DNA from: WJLY01 sp964562405
GTDB taxonomy: Bacteria; Joyebacterota; Joyebacteria; Joyebacterales; Joyebacteraceae
Length of the DNA stretch: 5,812 nucleotides
NCBI GenBank assembly: GCA_964562405.1
Contig: CAZLTC010000096.1
Span: 1 to 5,812 of the forward strand
Direction: 5' to 3'
In this document: in pieces, positions 1-5,812 of the stretch
Position numbering within the stretch: the first letter of the stretch is position 1
Layout of the letters: each line of letters opens with the position of its first letter
Program-made: the position numbers and the translations under genes
The notes under the pieces: model-generated
Database searches by the model: none
What the model saw: the letters and a program-made list of their open reading frames with translations, nothing else
What the model was told of the DNA's origin: nothing

Positions 1-1
1 G

Positions 2-307
2 GAGGACGGGAGCTTCGAGGCGAAGGTCGCGGCGAGCGAGGCCTTCGACGCGCTCGCGGGCGAGGTCCTGAAGCTTAACCCCGACGTGCTCGCCGTCACG
101 GGCGACCACTCCACGCCGTCGGCCATGGCCTCCCACAGCTGGCACCCGGTCCCTGTGGCCATCCGGGCAGCGAACGCCCGGCGCGACAAGGTGAAGAAGT
201 TCGGAGAGTCGCACTTCCTATGCGGCGGGCTCGGCATGATAAGAGCGACCGACCTTCTCCCGCTGATGCTGGCGCACGCCGGCAGGCTGGCCAAGTTCGG
301 CGCCTGA
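2..307 (+). CDS. apgM: 2,3-bisphosphoglycerate-independent phosphoglycerate mutase, archaeal (ApgM) type; C-terminal part
   Basis: This is the last 101 or so codons of a gene that begins upstream of the window; it is open from the first full codon at base 2 to TGA at 305-307. The family interconverts 3-phosphoglycerate and 2-phosphoglycerate in cytoplasmic glycolysis and gluconeogenesis. Recognition rests on the metal-site signature of the alkaline-phosphatase-like fold near the C-terminus: VLAVTGDHSTP, then SHSWHPVPV about a dozen residues later. The ApgM-style ending FGESHFLCGGLG...LLPLMLAHAGRLAKFGA follows. The Asp-His of TGDHSTP and the His of HSWHPVP are the expected metal ligands, known for the superfamily and not tested here. 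GTG at 86 could be taken for a start, but reading continues unbroken upstream with family-like sequence (EAFDALAGEVLKLNPD), so it is internal. Phosphopentomutase and GpmI share the fold but lack this C-terminal pattern. Confidence 0.93.
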   Translation, partial: EDGSFEAKVAASEAFDALAGEVLKLNPDVLAVTGDHSTPSAMASHSWHPVPVAIRAANARRDKVKKFGESHFLCGGLGMIRATDLLPLMLAHAGRLAKFGA

Positions 308-400
308 GGGCGGCGCGCGGGACCGGAGGGAACGACGAGGAAGCGAACGGCAACGTCCGGAAGTGACCTGCGCGGACCCGACGATCGCGGATCAGAGGCC

Positions 401-2008
401 ATGTCGCGCGTCCGGGAGTATCTGCTCCTCGTGGCGAGCGGCGGCACGCTGGCGCTCGCCTTTCCGCCTGTCGACTTCACGCCGGCGGCCTTCCTGTCGT
501 TGGTGCCCTTCTTCTACGTCTTGAGACGCAGGCGCGTGACCGGCTTCTGGAGCGCGTTCCGGCCTGGCCTCGTGGCCGGAGTAGCGTTCTTCATCCCTCT
601 CCTGTACTGGCTCGTCTTTCTATCATCACAGGAGATGGACAACCCGGTCGTGATGAGCGGGCCCCTCATCCTCCTGGTCGTCCTCCAGTCGCTCTACTGG
701 GGTCTCTTCTCTACCGCCGCCGCCTGTGTCCGGTCGGGGACTCGGATCCCGGCGTGGGTCTACCTGCCGGTGCTCTGGGTGGCGTGCGAGCAGCTTCGCT
801 CGCTCTTCGTTCTGGGCTTCACGTGGGGAGCACTGGGTTACGCCGGAGTCGACACCAATCCGGTGCCGGCGCAGTTCGCGAGCCTCACGGGCGTGCTGGG
901 AGTCTCCTTCTGGATGGTCCTGGTCAACGTCCTCCTGCTCGAGGCGATGCTCGTGCGTGGGCCGAGAAGGAGTCGCATGTCGCTGGCATGCGCGATCGTG
1001 TTCGTGCTCCCGTGGGTGCACGGATCGCTCGTGATGCGCGCCGGGGTTCCGGACGAGACCCGCACGCTGAGGGTCGCGGTGGTGCAGCCAAATATCCCCG
1101 CGGAGCGGAAGTGGGACGCTGACTATAAGGACACGAGTTTCGAGGTTCTGACCGCGCTGACGCGCCTGGCGGGACCCCAGTCGCCCGACCTCGTCGTGTG
1201 GCCGGAGACCGCGGCGCCTGCCTATCTGCTCAGGGAACCGGAGTACCTGGCGAAGGTCGCGGCGGCCGCCGAGGCGGCTGGAGCCCCCGTGCTGACGGGG
1301 TGCCCGGACCTCGACTACGACAGCGAGTCGGGTGAGGTGCTGACGAGGAACTCGGTCGTGCTCGTCACGCCCGAGGGCGACGTCGTCGGCACGTACGACA
1401 AGATCCACCTGGTCCCCTTCGGAGAGGCCATACCGTTCGAGACGGTCTTCCCGATCCTGAGGAAGGTCGATTTCGGGGAGGCCGACTTCGCACCGGGGGA
1501 GGAGCGCGTCGTCTTCGACGCCGGCGCGGTCCGCTTCTCAGTGCTCATATGCTTCGAGGCGATATTCCCGCGGCTGGCCCGCCAGTTCGTCGACCGCGGG
1601 GCGGAGCTTCTCGTCAACGTGACGAACGACGCCTGGTACGGCCGGACGTCGATGCCGTTCCAGCACTCGGCGATGTCGGTCATGCGGTCGATCGAGAACC
1701 GCAGGAGCCTGGCGCGCAGCGCGAACAGCGGCGTTTCGCTCGTGACCGACCCGTTTGGCCGGATCGTGTCGCGCTTGGGGATATTCGAGCGCGGAGTGAT
1801 CGTGGAGGACGTCGCGCTCGTCCAGTCGACAACCTTCTACACCCGCAGGGGAGACATCTTCGCCTGGACGACGGTCGTTCTCTCCCTGGCCCTTGTGGCG
1901 GCGTCTGTGGCGGGTCGGGAGCGCGCATTATGCACTTCCCGGACGCCCCGAGGCGAACACCACTCACCTCTCTTCTCCCATGACTCTGAGGGTTCGGGGA
2001 GGCCGTAA
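401..2008 (+). CDS. lnt: Apolipoprotein N-acyltransferase
   Basis: Lnt transfers an acyl chain from a phospholipid to the N-terminal diacylglyceryl-cysteine of lipoproteins, the last step of lipoprotein maturation, on the periplasmic face of the inner membrane. The 535-residue protein has about seven N-terminal hydrophobic segments (roughly 7-24, 28-41, 54-74, 85-109, 117-137, 161-184, 193-212). A nitrilase-like domain covers about 222-475, and a final membrane helix lies near 488-504. The catalytic residues match the family: E269 in VVWPETAAP, K334 in YDKIHLVPFGE and C384 in VLICFEAIFP. The conserved VTNDAWYGRTSMPFQH is at about 407-422. Length is close to the E. coli enzyme (512), plus a polar tail of about 30 residues after the last helix. 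ATG 401 is chosen because the first membrane helix follows directly and no in-frame start lies just upstream. The nearest purine-rich stretch, AGAGG at 394-398, is closer than usual. The gene is 93 bases after the mutase and 126 bases before the pilin-like operon, which has its own promoter. Confidence 0.97.
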   Translation: MSRVREYLLLVASGGTLALAFPPVDFTPAAFLSLVPFFYVLRRRRVTGFWSAFRPGLVAGVAFFIPLLYWLVFLSSQEMDNPVVMSGPLILLVVLQSLYWGLFSTAAACVRSGTRIPAWVYLPVLWVACEQLRSLFVLGFTWGALGYAGVDTNPVPAQFASLTGVLGVSFWMVLVNVLLLEAMLVRGPRRSRMSLACAIVFVLPWVHGSLVMRAGVPDETRTLRVAVVQPNIPAERKWDADYKDTSFEVLTALTRLAGPQSPDLVVWPETAAPAYLLREPEYLAKVAAAAEAAGAPVLTGCPDLDYDSESGEVLTRNSVVLVTPEGDVVGTYDKIHLVPFGEAIPFETVFPILRKVDFGEADFAPGEERVVFDAGAVRFSVLICFEAIFPRLARQFVDRGAELLVNVTNDAWYGRTSMPFQHSAMSVMRSIENRRSLARSANSGVSLVTDPFGRIVSRLGIFERGVIVEDVALVQSTTFYTRRGDIFAWTTVVLSLALVAASVAGRERALCTSRTPRGEHHSPLFSHDSEGSGRP

Positions 2009-2054
2009 GATGCCCTAAATAGGGACTTTTCGTTGATTCCCCACTCTGAACCCG

Positions 2055-2070
2055 TGGCATAGAACTTGCA
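2055..2070 (+). promoter_or_regulatory. Sigma-54 (RpoN) -24/-12 promoter for the pilin-like operon
   Basis: The sequence TGGCATAGAACTTGCA matches the sigma-54 consensus TGGCACG-N4-TTGCW at all invariant positions. GG (2056-2057) and GC (2068-2069) have the required 10-base separation; only the less conserved CG after TGGCA differs (TA here). Taking C2069 as -12 puts transcription start near 2081, in the gap between lnt and the first pilin-like gene, with a leader of about 54 nt. Sigma-54 promoters need an AAA+ enhancer-binding protein acting from upstream, which here means the end of lnt. Control of pilin genes by sigma-54 with PilR is known in Pseudomonas, Myxococcus and Geobacter. Which activator acts here cannot be seen. 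Confidence 0.82.
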
Positions 2071-2094
2071 GAAGTGGGCGTGCGAGGCTTCTTC

Positions 2095-2121
2095 TCACGG
2101 GCACAGCGGAACCGCCCGTGA
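2095..2121 (+). promoter_or_regulatory. 8-bp hairpin in the 5' leader, just upstream of the Shine-Dalgarno
   Basis: TCACGGGC (2095-2102) and GCCCGTGA (2114-2121) are exact reverse complements around an 11-base loop. The stem starts about 15 nt after the predicted sigma-54 start site and ends 4 nt before the GGAGG of the first pilin-like gene. No U-run follows, so it is not an intrinsic terminator. A leader hairpin here could stabilise the mRNA 5' end or keep the ribosome site accessible. The structure is direct from the sequence; any function is inferred. Confidence 0.5.
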
Positions 2122-2125
2122 ACGT

Positions 2126-2130
2126 GGAGG
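2126..2130 (+). promoter_or_regulatory. Ribosome binding site that fixes the start of the first pilin-like gene
   Basis: GGAGG, extended to GGAGGG by base 2131, lies 4 nt before ATG 2135. It supports that start over the in-frame TTG at 2066, which falls inside the -12 element of the sigma-54 promoter and so upstream of the predicted transcript. Confidence 0.75.
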
Positions 2131-2134
2131 GTAC

Positions 2135-3517
2135 ATGCGCAGGCGCAGCGTGTCGGTCCGCCCGGCCGCGGGAATACGTGTCGCGGCGGGCAGTCCGGTC
2201 CCAGAGCAGCTTTCGAACGAGCGCGGAGCGACGCTCATCGTCGTCATGGCAGTTATCACTGCCGTGCTTCTTATCGGCGTCGCGCTCTTCATGCTCGGAA
2301 CCGGGGAGAGCGGCGTCGTTGAGCACGGCGTCGACGATGCCAAGGCGTTCTATCTTGCCGAGGGAGGCCTGGACAGGGCCAGAACCTGGCTCGAGGAGCA
2401 GGCGCAGAACGAGCCGCCGACCTATCCCAGCTCCGGGCAGTTCGCGGATCAGATCCTGGGAGGCGGGGAGTACGACGTGGACATCGAGAGGCGCTCCATC
2501 CCCAATCCGTGGGCCGTCGAGTACGACGTCGTGTCGACGGCGGACGTGGATGGGGCGATGCGGCAGATCCATGCCGTTCTGAGAAGCGAGTCGTTCGCCC
2601 AGTACATGTACTTTGCCGACCACATGGACGACATCTGGTTCATTACGGGGGACAGCCTTGACGGTCGAGTGCACGCCAATGGGCACATTCGTCTGAGCGG
2701 CACGCCGTGGTTCGGCATGAAGGTCACGTCCTCTCAGAACGAGTTCATCATCTGGCAGGACAGTGAGCCGGTCTTCGAGGCCGGATACGAGCTTGGCGTT
2801 CCGGAGATAGCGCTGCCGATAACGAACGAGCTCGTGGCCGACCTGACGGCGGAGGCATCGTCCGGTGGCTTGCTCGCCCCATCCCTCAACGGCAGCCAGT
2901 CGAAGTATGAGGTCGAGCTGGGGCGCAACGGCAACCTGGGGTACGTGAGCTACAGGAAGTACGAGCGGAGCGGCGGCCGGTATCGCTGGTCCGATTGGTA
3001 CAACGTGGCGATAGACGCCACCAACGGCGTCATGTGGTTCGACGAGCCGGTCTACCTGAGCGGCGTGCTCGATGGTCAGTTGACCATCGGATGCTCGTAC
3101 GACATCTTCATCGTCGATGACATCACCTACGACGAGTCCATCCCCGGCCATGGCCCGATCCCCGGCGGCGACGACATCCTCGGCATCGTATCGGCCGAGA
3201 ACATAATCGTGGCTGAGACGGACGCCAACTACGACGACGTGGAGATACACGCGCACATGATGGCGCTCCATCAGTCATTCACGGTGGAGGACTACACGAA
3301 CGGACCGCCGCGCGGTGACCTCATCCTGTACGGCGGGTTCGCCCAGAAGAAACAGGGAGCAGTGGGCCAGTTCATGCACAATGGTTCGCTCATACACGGC
3401 TACTCGAAGGACTATCACTACGACCCGAACCTGATAACGAACTCGCCGCCGGGCTACCCGCCGACCGGCAAGTACCTGATCATCAACTGGGAGGATGTGT
3501 ACCCGCCGGTGCTCTAG
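2135..3517 (+). CDS. PilX/GspK-like minor pilin with large exported DUF4900-like domain (paralogue 1)
   Basis: The 460-residue protein begins with a basic leader of about 30 residues and a PilX/GspK-like anchor: NERG31 then ATLIVVMAVITAVLLIGVAL (32-51). The KAFYLAEGGLDRARTWLEE signature (70-88) is typical of pilus-assembly PilX N-terminal domains. A predicted prepilin-peptidase cut after G31 would leave Ala at +1 and Val at +5 instead of the usual Phe and Glu. The rest is exported and strand-rich, with TGDSLDGRVHANGHI (171-185), PWFGMKVTSS (191-200), KYEVELGRNGNLGY (257-270) and LDGQLTIGCSYDIFIVDDI (312-330). This resembles domains labelled DUF4900, a recollection and not a search result. It has one cysteine, C320. 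The next gene, 47 bases on, is a full-length paralogue and the assembly ATPase follows, so a structural or tip/priming role in a type IV pilus or pseudopilus is likely. It is the first gene after the sigma-54 promoter. ATG 2135 has a good Shine-Dalgarno. Exact function is unknown. Confidence 0.85.
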   Translation: MRRRSVSVRPAAGIRVAAGSPVPEQLSNERGATLIVVMAVITAVLLIGVALFMLGTGESGVVEHGVDDAKAFYLAEGGLDRARTWLEEQAQNEPPTYPSSGQFADQILGGGEYDVDIERRSIPNPWAVEYDVVSTADVDGAMRQIHAVLRSESFAQYMYFADHMDDIWFITGDSLDGRVHANGHIRLSGTPWFGMKVTSSQNEFIIWQDSEPVFEAGYELGVPEIALPITNELVADLTAEASSGGLLAPSLNGSQSKYEVELGRNGNLGYVSYRKYERSGGRYRWSDWYNVAIDATNGVMWFDEPVYLSGVLDGQLTIGCSYDIFIVDDITYDESIPGHGPIPGGDDILGIVSAENIIVAETDANYDDVEIHAHMMALHQSFTVEDYTNGPPRGDLILYGGFAQKKQGAVGQFMHNGSLIHGYSKDYHYDPNLITNSPPGYPPTGKYLIINWEDVYPPVL

Positions 3518-3554
3518 CGTGTGAGGTACCATCCGGCGTTCCAGTGCGGCTGAT

Positions 3555-3558
3555 GGAG
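3555..3558 (+). promoter_or_regulatory. Ribosome binding site that decides the start of the second pilin-like gene
   Basis: GGAG (within GGAGAGAG) sits 6 nt before ATG 3565. The other in-frame starts, GTG 3544 and ATG 3553, have no purine-rich sequence at a suitable distance, so ATG 3565 is preferred. Confidence 0.6.
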
Positions 3559-3564
3559 AGAGCG

Positions 3565-4896
3565 ATGAACGAGCGACTGAGACAGGCGAAAGCGATGGGC
3601 AGCGAAAGCGGGTCGACCCTGGTCGCGGTGCTCGCGATCGTGACGGCAGTGCTGCTTGTCGGCTCGGCGCTCTTCATCCTGGGCACGGGTGAGGCGGACG
3701 TCGTGGAGTACACGGTGGACTCAGCCAAGGCCTTCTACCTGGCCGAGGCGGGACAGGAGAGGGCCCACACCTACCTCGACCGTCTCGCGCAGAAGACCCC
3801 GCCCAACTATCCGTCTCACGCGTCGGTCGAGGACGAGGTTCTCGGGGACGGGAGCTACACCGTAGAGGCTACGCAGGTCATCGGTATGTACCCGTGGCTC
3901 ATGGAGTACGAGATCGTTTCCACGGGCGAGGTTGACGGCATAACGAGTACTGTGACGTCCCGCATAAGACGCGAGACGTTCGCGCAGTATCTGTACTTCT
4001 CGAACCAGGCGTCGGACATATGGTTCACGACCGGGGACTCTCTCCACGGGCGGGTGCACAGCAACGGCATAATCAAGATCGACGGCGACCCGTGGTTCGG
4101 CGAGAAGGTGACGTCCGCGCACCCGACCATCGCCATACAGCACGGCAGCAACCCCACGTTCGAGAGCGGCTACGAGGTGGGGGTGGACGAAGTGGGTTTC
4201 CCTGACTCGAACACGATCAAGGCCAGCATGCAGGACCAGGCCGAGAACGGCGGGGTCTACGGTGCGTCCCTCAAGGGCAACAAGGCCTACTACGAAGTCG
4301 AGCTGGGCAGGAACGGGAACCACGGGACGTTCAGCTACCGGGCCTACGAGAAGAGCGGCAGGAAGTACAAGTGGTCCGGGTGGACGGACGTGGATGTCAG
4401 CAACACGAACGGCGTCGTGTGGTTCGATGAGTCCATCGAGATCTGCGGCACGCTGGATGGACAGGTCACGATCGGCTCCGCGAGCGACATCTGGATCACA
4501 GACGACATCCTGTACGAGGCGTCGACCCCCGGCTTCGGCCCCGACCCCGACTGCGACGATGTTCTGGGACTGGTTGCATCGAAAAACGTCATCATCGCCG
4601 ATACGCCGGCGAACCGGAACGACTGTGAGGTCGACGCGCACATGCTGGCTCTCTGGAAGTCCCTCGAGGTCGAGAACTACAACCATGGAAGCCCTCGAGG
4701 GGACCTCACCATATGGGGCGGGTTCGCGCAGTACAAGGTCGGGCCCGTGGGCACGTTCAACAAGTGGGGGCCAGTGAGCGGTTACGAGAAGGACTACCAT
4801 TTCGATTCTCGCCTGGCCGGCATGTCGCCTCCGGGTTATCCGCAGACCGACCGCTACATCATGGTCGCGTGGAGAGAGGGATCACCGGGGGAATAG
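3565..4896 (+). CDS. PilX/GspK-like minor pilin with large exported DUF4900-like domain (paralogue 2)
   Basis: This 443-residue protein aligns with the preceding gene product over nearly its whole length, with roughly half the residues identical by eye. The leader is short (about 16 residues), then G16 and STLVAVLAIVTAVLLVGSAL (17-36), followed by KAFYLAEAGQERAHTYLDR (55-73). Position +5 after G16 is Ala, so the prepilin Glu is again absent. Shared blocks are ETFAQYLYF (137-145), TGDSLHGRVHSNGII (156-170), PWFGEKVTS (176-184), YYEVELGRNGNHG (242-254), LDGQVTIGSASDIWITDDI (297-315), DDVLGLVASKNVIIAD (331-346) and SPPGYP (421-426). It has three cysteines (C294, C330, C354), none at the position of the single cysteine of paralogue 1. 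It lies 47 bases after paralogue 1 and 10 bases before the ATPase, so it is probably co-transcribed with both. A pilus or pseudopilus subunit is inferred from the N-terminus and neighbours; the large domain has no function I can name. Confidence 0.85.
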   Translation: MNERLRQAKAMGSESGSTLVAVLAIVTAVLLVGSALFILGTGEADVVEYTVDSAKAFYLAEAGQERAHTYLDRLAQKTPPNYPSHASVEDEVLGDGSYTVEATQVIGMYPWLMEYEIVSTGEVDGITSTVTSRIRRETFAQYLYFSNQASDIWFTTGDSLHGRVHSNGIIKIDGDPWFGEKVTSAHPTIAIQHGSNPTFESGYEVGVDEVGFPDSNTIKASMQDQAENGGVYGASLKGNKAYYEVELGRNGNHGTFSYRAYEKSGRKYKWSGWTDVDVSNTNGVVWFDESIEICGTLDGQVTIGSASDIWITDDILYEASTPGFGPDPDCDDVLGLVASKNVIIADTPANRNDCEVDAHMLALWKSLEVENYNHGSPRGDLTIWGGFAQYKVGPVGTFNKWGPVSGYEKDYHFDSRLAGMSPPGYPQTDRYIMVAWREGSPGE

Positions 4897-4901
4897 GGAG
4901 G
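4896..4901 (+). promoter_or_regulatory. Ribosome binding site of the ATPase gene, overlapping the upstream stop codon
   Basis: GGGAGG starts at the last base of the TAG stop (4894-4896) of paralogue 2 and ends 5 nt before GTG 4907. This fixes the GTG start and suggests translational coupling between the two genes. Confidence 0.75.
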
Positions 4902-4906
4902 TTCGA

Positions 4907-5812
4907 GTGTCAAGACGAGGCGACTCCGTGGGCAGACAGGAGCAGTCAGAGGTGACTGAAAGCAAGTTCTCATACGGCGGCAGACGCTTCGGGGACCTCC
5001 TGATAGAGGCCGAGGTCATCACTCCCGAAGAGCTCAAGCGGGCGCTCGCACACCAGCGGGAGTCCGGAGAACGGCTCGGCGAAGCTCTCGTCAGTCTGAC
5101 GTTGGCCACCGAGAACGACATAGTCGCCGCTCTCGCGAGCCAGCTTGAGATAGACATCTTCGACAGGGGGCTCTCGACCAACATCGATGCGGAAATCGTG
5201 CTCACCATACCCGAGCACATGGCCCGTCATCATCACGCGATCGCCATTGCGAAAGAGGGCGAGGCGCTCACCGTGGCCATGGCCGATCCGCTCGACCTCG
5301 TCGCGATCGACGACATAAGAGTCGCCACCGGCTGCGACCTGAGGATCCAGGTAGGCCTTCGCAGCGACATAGACCAGGCCGTCGGCGTCGCCTACAGAAA
5401 CGCCACGGCCACGCAGCGCCTCGATGAGGTCATCGCGGGTGCGCGGGTCGAGCTTGGCATAGCCAAGGGCGCCGGCCTCGAGGAGATGAGCGAGCAGGAG
5501 CTTCGGAGCAGAGCCGAAGACGCTCCAATCGTCAAGCTCGTGAACCTCGTGCTCGCGCAGGCGATAGCCGAGCGTGCGACGGACATCCACATCGAACCGC
5601 TCGAGGACAAGGTCGTGGTCCGCTATCGCGTGGACGGCATGCTCTACGACAGCACGATAGCGCCTCAGCACTTCCACGAGGCCATTGTCGTTCGCATCAA
5701 GATCCTTTCGGACATGGACGTGGCCGAGAGGAGGATCCCGCTGGACGGGCGCTTCACCGCGGTGTTCGAGAACAGGGAGGTCGACGTCAGAGTCTCCACG
5801 CTGCCGACGATA
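4907..5812 (+). CDS. pilB: Type IV pilus / type II secretion assembly ATPase (PilB/GspE family), N-terminal part
   Basis: The frame is open for 302 codons from GTG 4907 to the window end, so the gene continues beyond it. These cytoplasmic hexameric ATPases power pilus or pseudopilus assembly. Residues 27-79 form a MshEN-type domain: two 24-residue motifs (R27-Q50 and R56-Q79, e.g. RLGEALVSLTLATENDIVAA) with a 5-residue spacer, the published cyclic-di-GMP-binding arrangement. A linker follows with EALTVAMADPLDLVAIDDI (119-137). The N2 domain of the ATPase starts at about 205: DAPIVKLVNLVLAQAI (205-220), ERATDIHIEP (222-231), VRYRVDGML (238-246), MDVAERRIPLDGRF (270-283) and DVRVSTLPT (293-301). 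Walker A, the Asp box, Walker B and any tetracysteine zinc site lie past the edge. Linkage to two PilX-like genes favours PilB, but GspE or MshE-like assignments are also possible, so the symbol is tentative. A GTG at 4928 is a less likely start because the Shine-Dalgarno fits 4907. Confidence 0.93.
   Translation, partial: MSRRGDSVGRQEQSEVTESKFSYGGRRFGDLLIEAEVITPEELKRALAHQRESGERLGEALVSLTLATENDIVAALASQLEIDIFDRGLSTNIDAEIVLTIPEHMARHHHAIAIAKEGEALTVAMADPLDLVAIDDIRVATGCDLRIQVGLRSDIDQAVGVAYRNATATQRLDEVIAGARVELGIAKGAGLEEMSEQELRSRAEDAPIVKLVNLVLAQAIAERATDIHIEPLEDKVVVRYRVDGMLYDSTIAPQHFHEAIVVRIKILSDMDVAERRIPLDGRFTAVFENREVDVRVSTLPTI

Noticed and set aside
355..377. GTCCG...CGGAC inverted repeat in the gap between the mutase and lnt
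   Set aside because: Five base pairs with a 13-base loop and no U-run; expected by chance at this GC content.
2013..2030. Short stem CCCT-AAAT-AGGG followed by ACTTTT as a terminator after lnt
   Set aside because: The stem has only 4 bp and the T-run is four bases; too weak to call an intrinsic terminator, though slight read-through control cannot be excluded.
1983..2053. Direct repeat ACTCTGA (1983-1989, 2043-2049) and inverted GGGTTC/GAACCC (1990-1995, 2048-2053) as activator sites
   Set aside because: Matches of six or seven bases without further symmetry are plausible by chance in this stretch.
2033..2061. Sigma-70 promoter from TTGATT at 2033-2038
   Set aside because: At 17-nt spacing the -10 would be GGCATA, a poor match, while the sigma-54 element fits almost perfectly.
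2066..2134. In-frame TTG start at 2066 for the first pilin-like gene, adding 23 residues
   Set aside because: It lies inside the -12 element of the sigma-54 promoter and upstream of the predicted transcript, has no Shine-Dalgarno, and ATG 2135 has GGAGG at good distance.
2081..2134. Cyclic-di-GMP (GEMM-type) riboswitch, suggested by CACGGGCACAGCGGAACC resembling part of the GEMM core
   Set aside because: The leader is only about 54 nt, has one hairpin and lacks the second helix and tetraloop receptor; the likeness is limited to a few bases that pair differently here.
2015..3271. Long open frame on the minus strand (also 626-1408, 3721-4800 and 4970-5677)
   Set aside because: Each lies antisense to a well-supported + strand gene, has low-complexity Arg/His/Val-rich translation with no recognisable domain, and reflects the high GC content.
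4713..4955. A + strand frame of about 80 codons spanning the end of paralogue 2 and the start of the ATPase
   Set aside because: It overlaps two real genes in another frame, has Arg-rich composition and no own ribosome site.

Overview
The window comes from a GC-rich bacterial chromosome. All five supported genes lie on the + strand. An apolipoprotein N-acyltransferase points to a cell with lipoproteins and, most likely, an outer membrane. Archaeal-type phosphoglycerate mutase together with PilX-like/DUF4900-like proteins beside a PilB/GspE ATPase is a combination I associate with deltaproteobacterial or FCB-type lineages, including uncultured candidate phyla. That placement is inference; no marker here fixes the taxon.

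Layout. Bases 2-307 hold the C-terminal end of a cofactor-independent phosphoglycerate mutase of the ApgM type. A 93-base gap without a convincing terminator or promoter follows. Bases 401-2008 encode a complete Lnt with its Glu-Lys-Cys catalytic residues. Bases 2009-2134 are the regulatory gap: a near-perfect sigma-54 (-24/-12) promoter at 2055-2070, a predicted transcription start near 2081, an 8-bp leader hairpin at 2095-2121 and a Shine-Dalgarno at 2126-2130. The next three genes look like one operon: two tandem paralogous pilin-like proteins (2135-3517 and 3565-4896), then a type IV pilus/type II secretion assembly ATPase (from 4907, cut by the window end before its Walker A motif).

How the parts fit. 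The paralogues share a PilX/GspK-like N-terminal anchor with the FYLAE signature, followed by a large strand-rich exported domain of about 370-390 residues. The ATPase begins with a MshEN-type cyclic-di-GMP-binding arrangement (24-residue motif, 5-residue spacer, 24-residue motif). The simplest reading is a sigma-54-controlled, probably c-di-GMP-responsive pilus or pseudopilus system that uses two unusually large minor-pilin-like subunits. The paralogue pair is the least described part of the window. ApgM and Lnt are housekeeping genes that probably belong to a different transcription unit.
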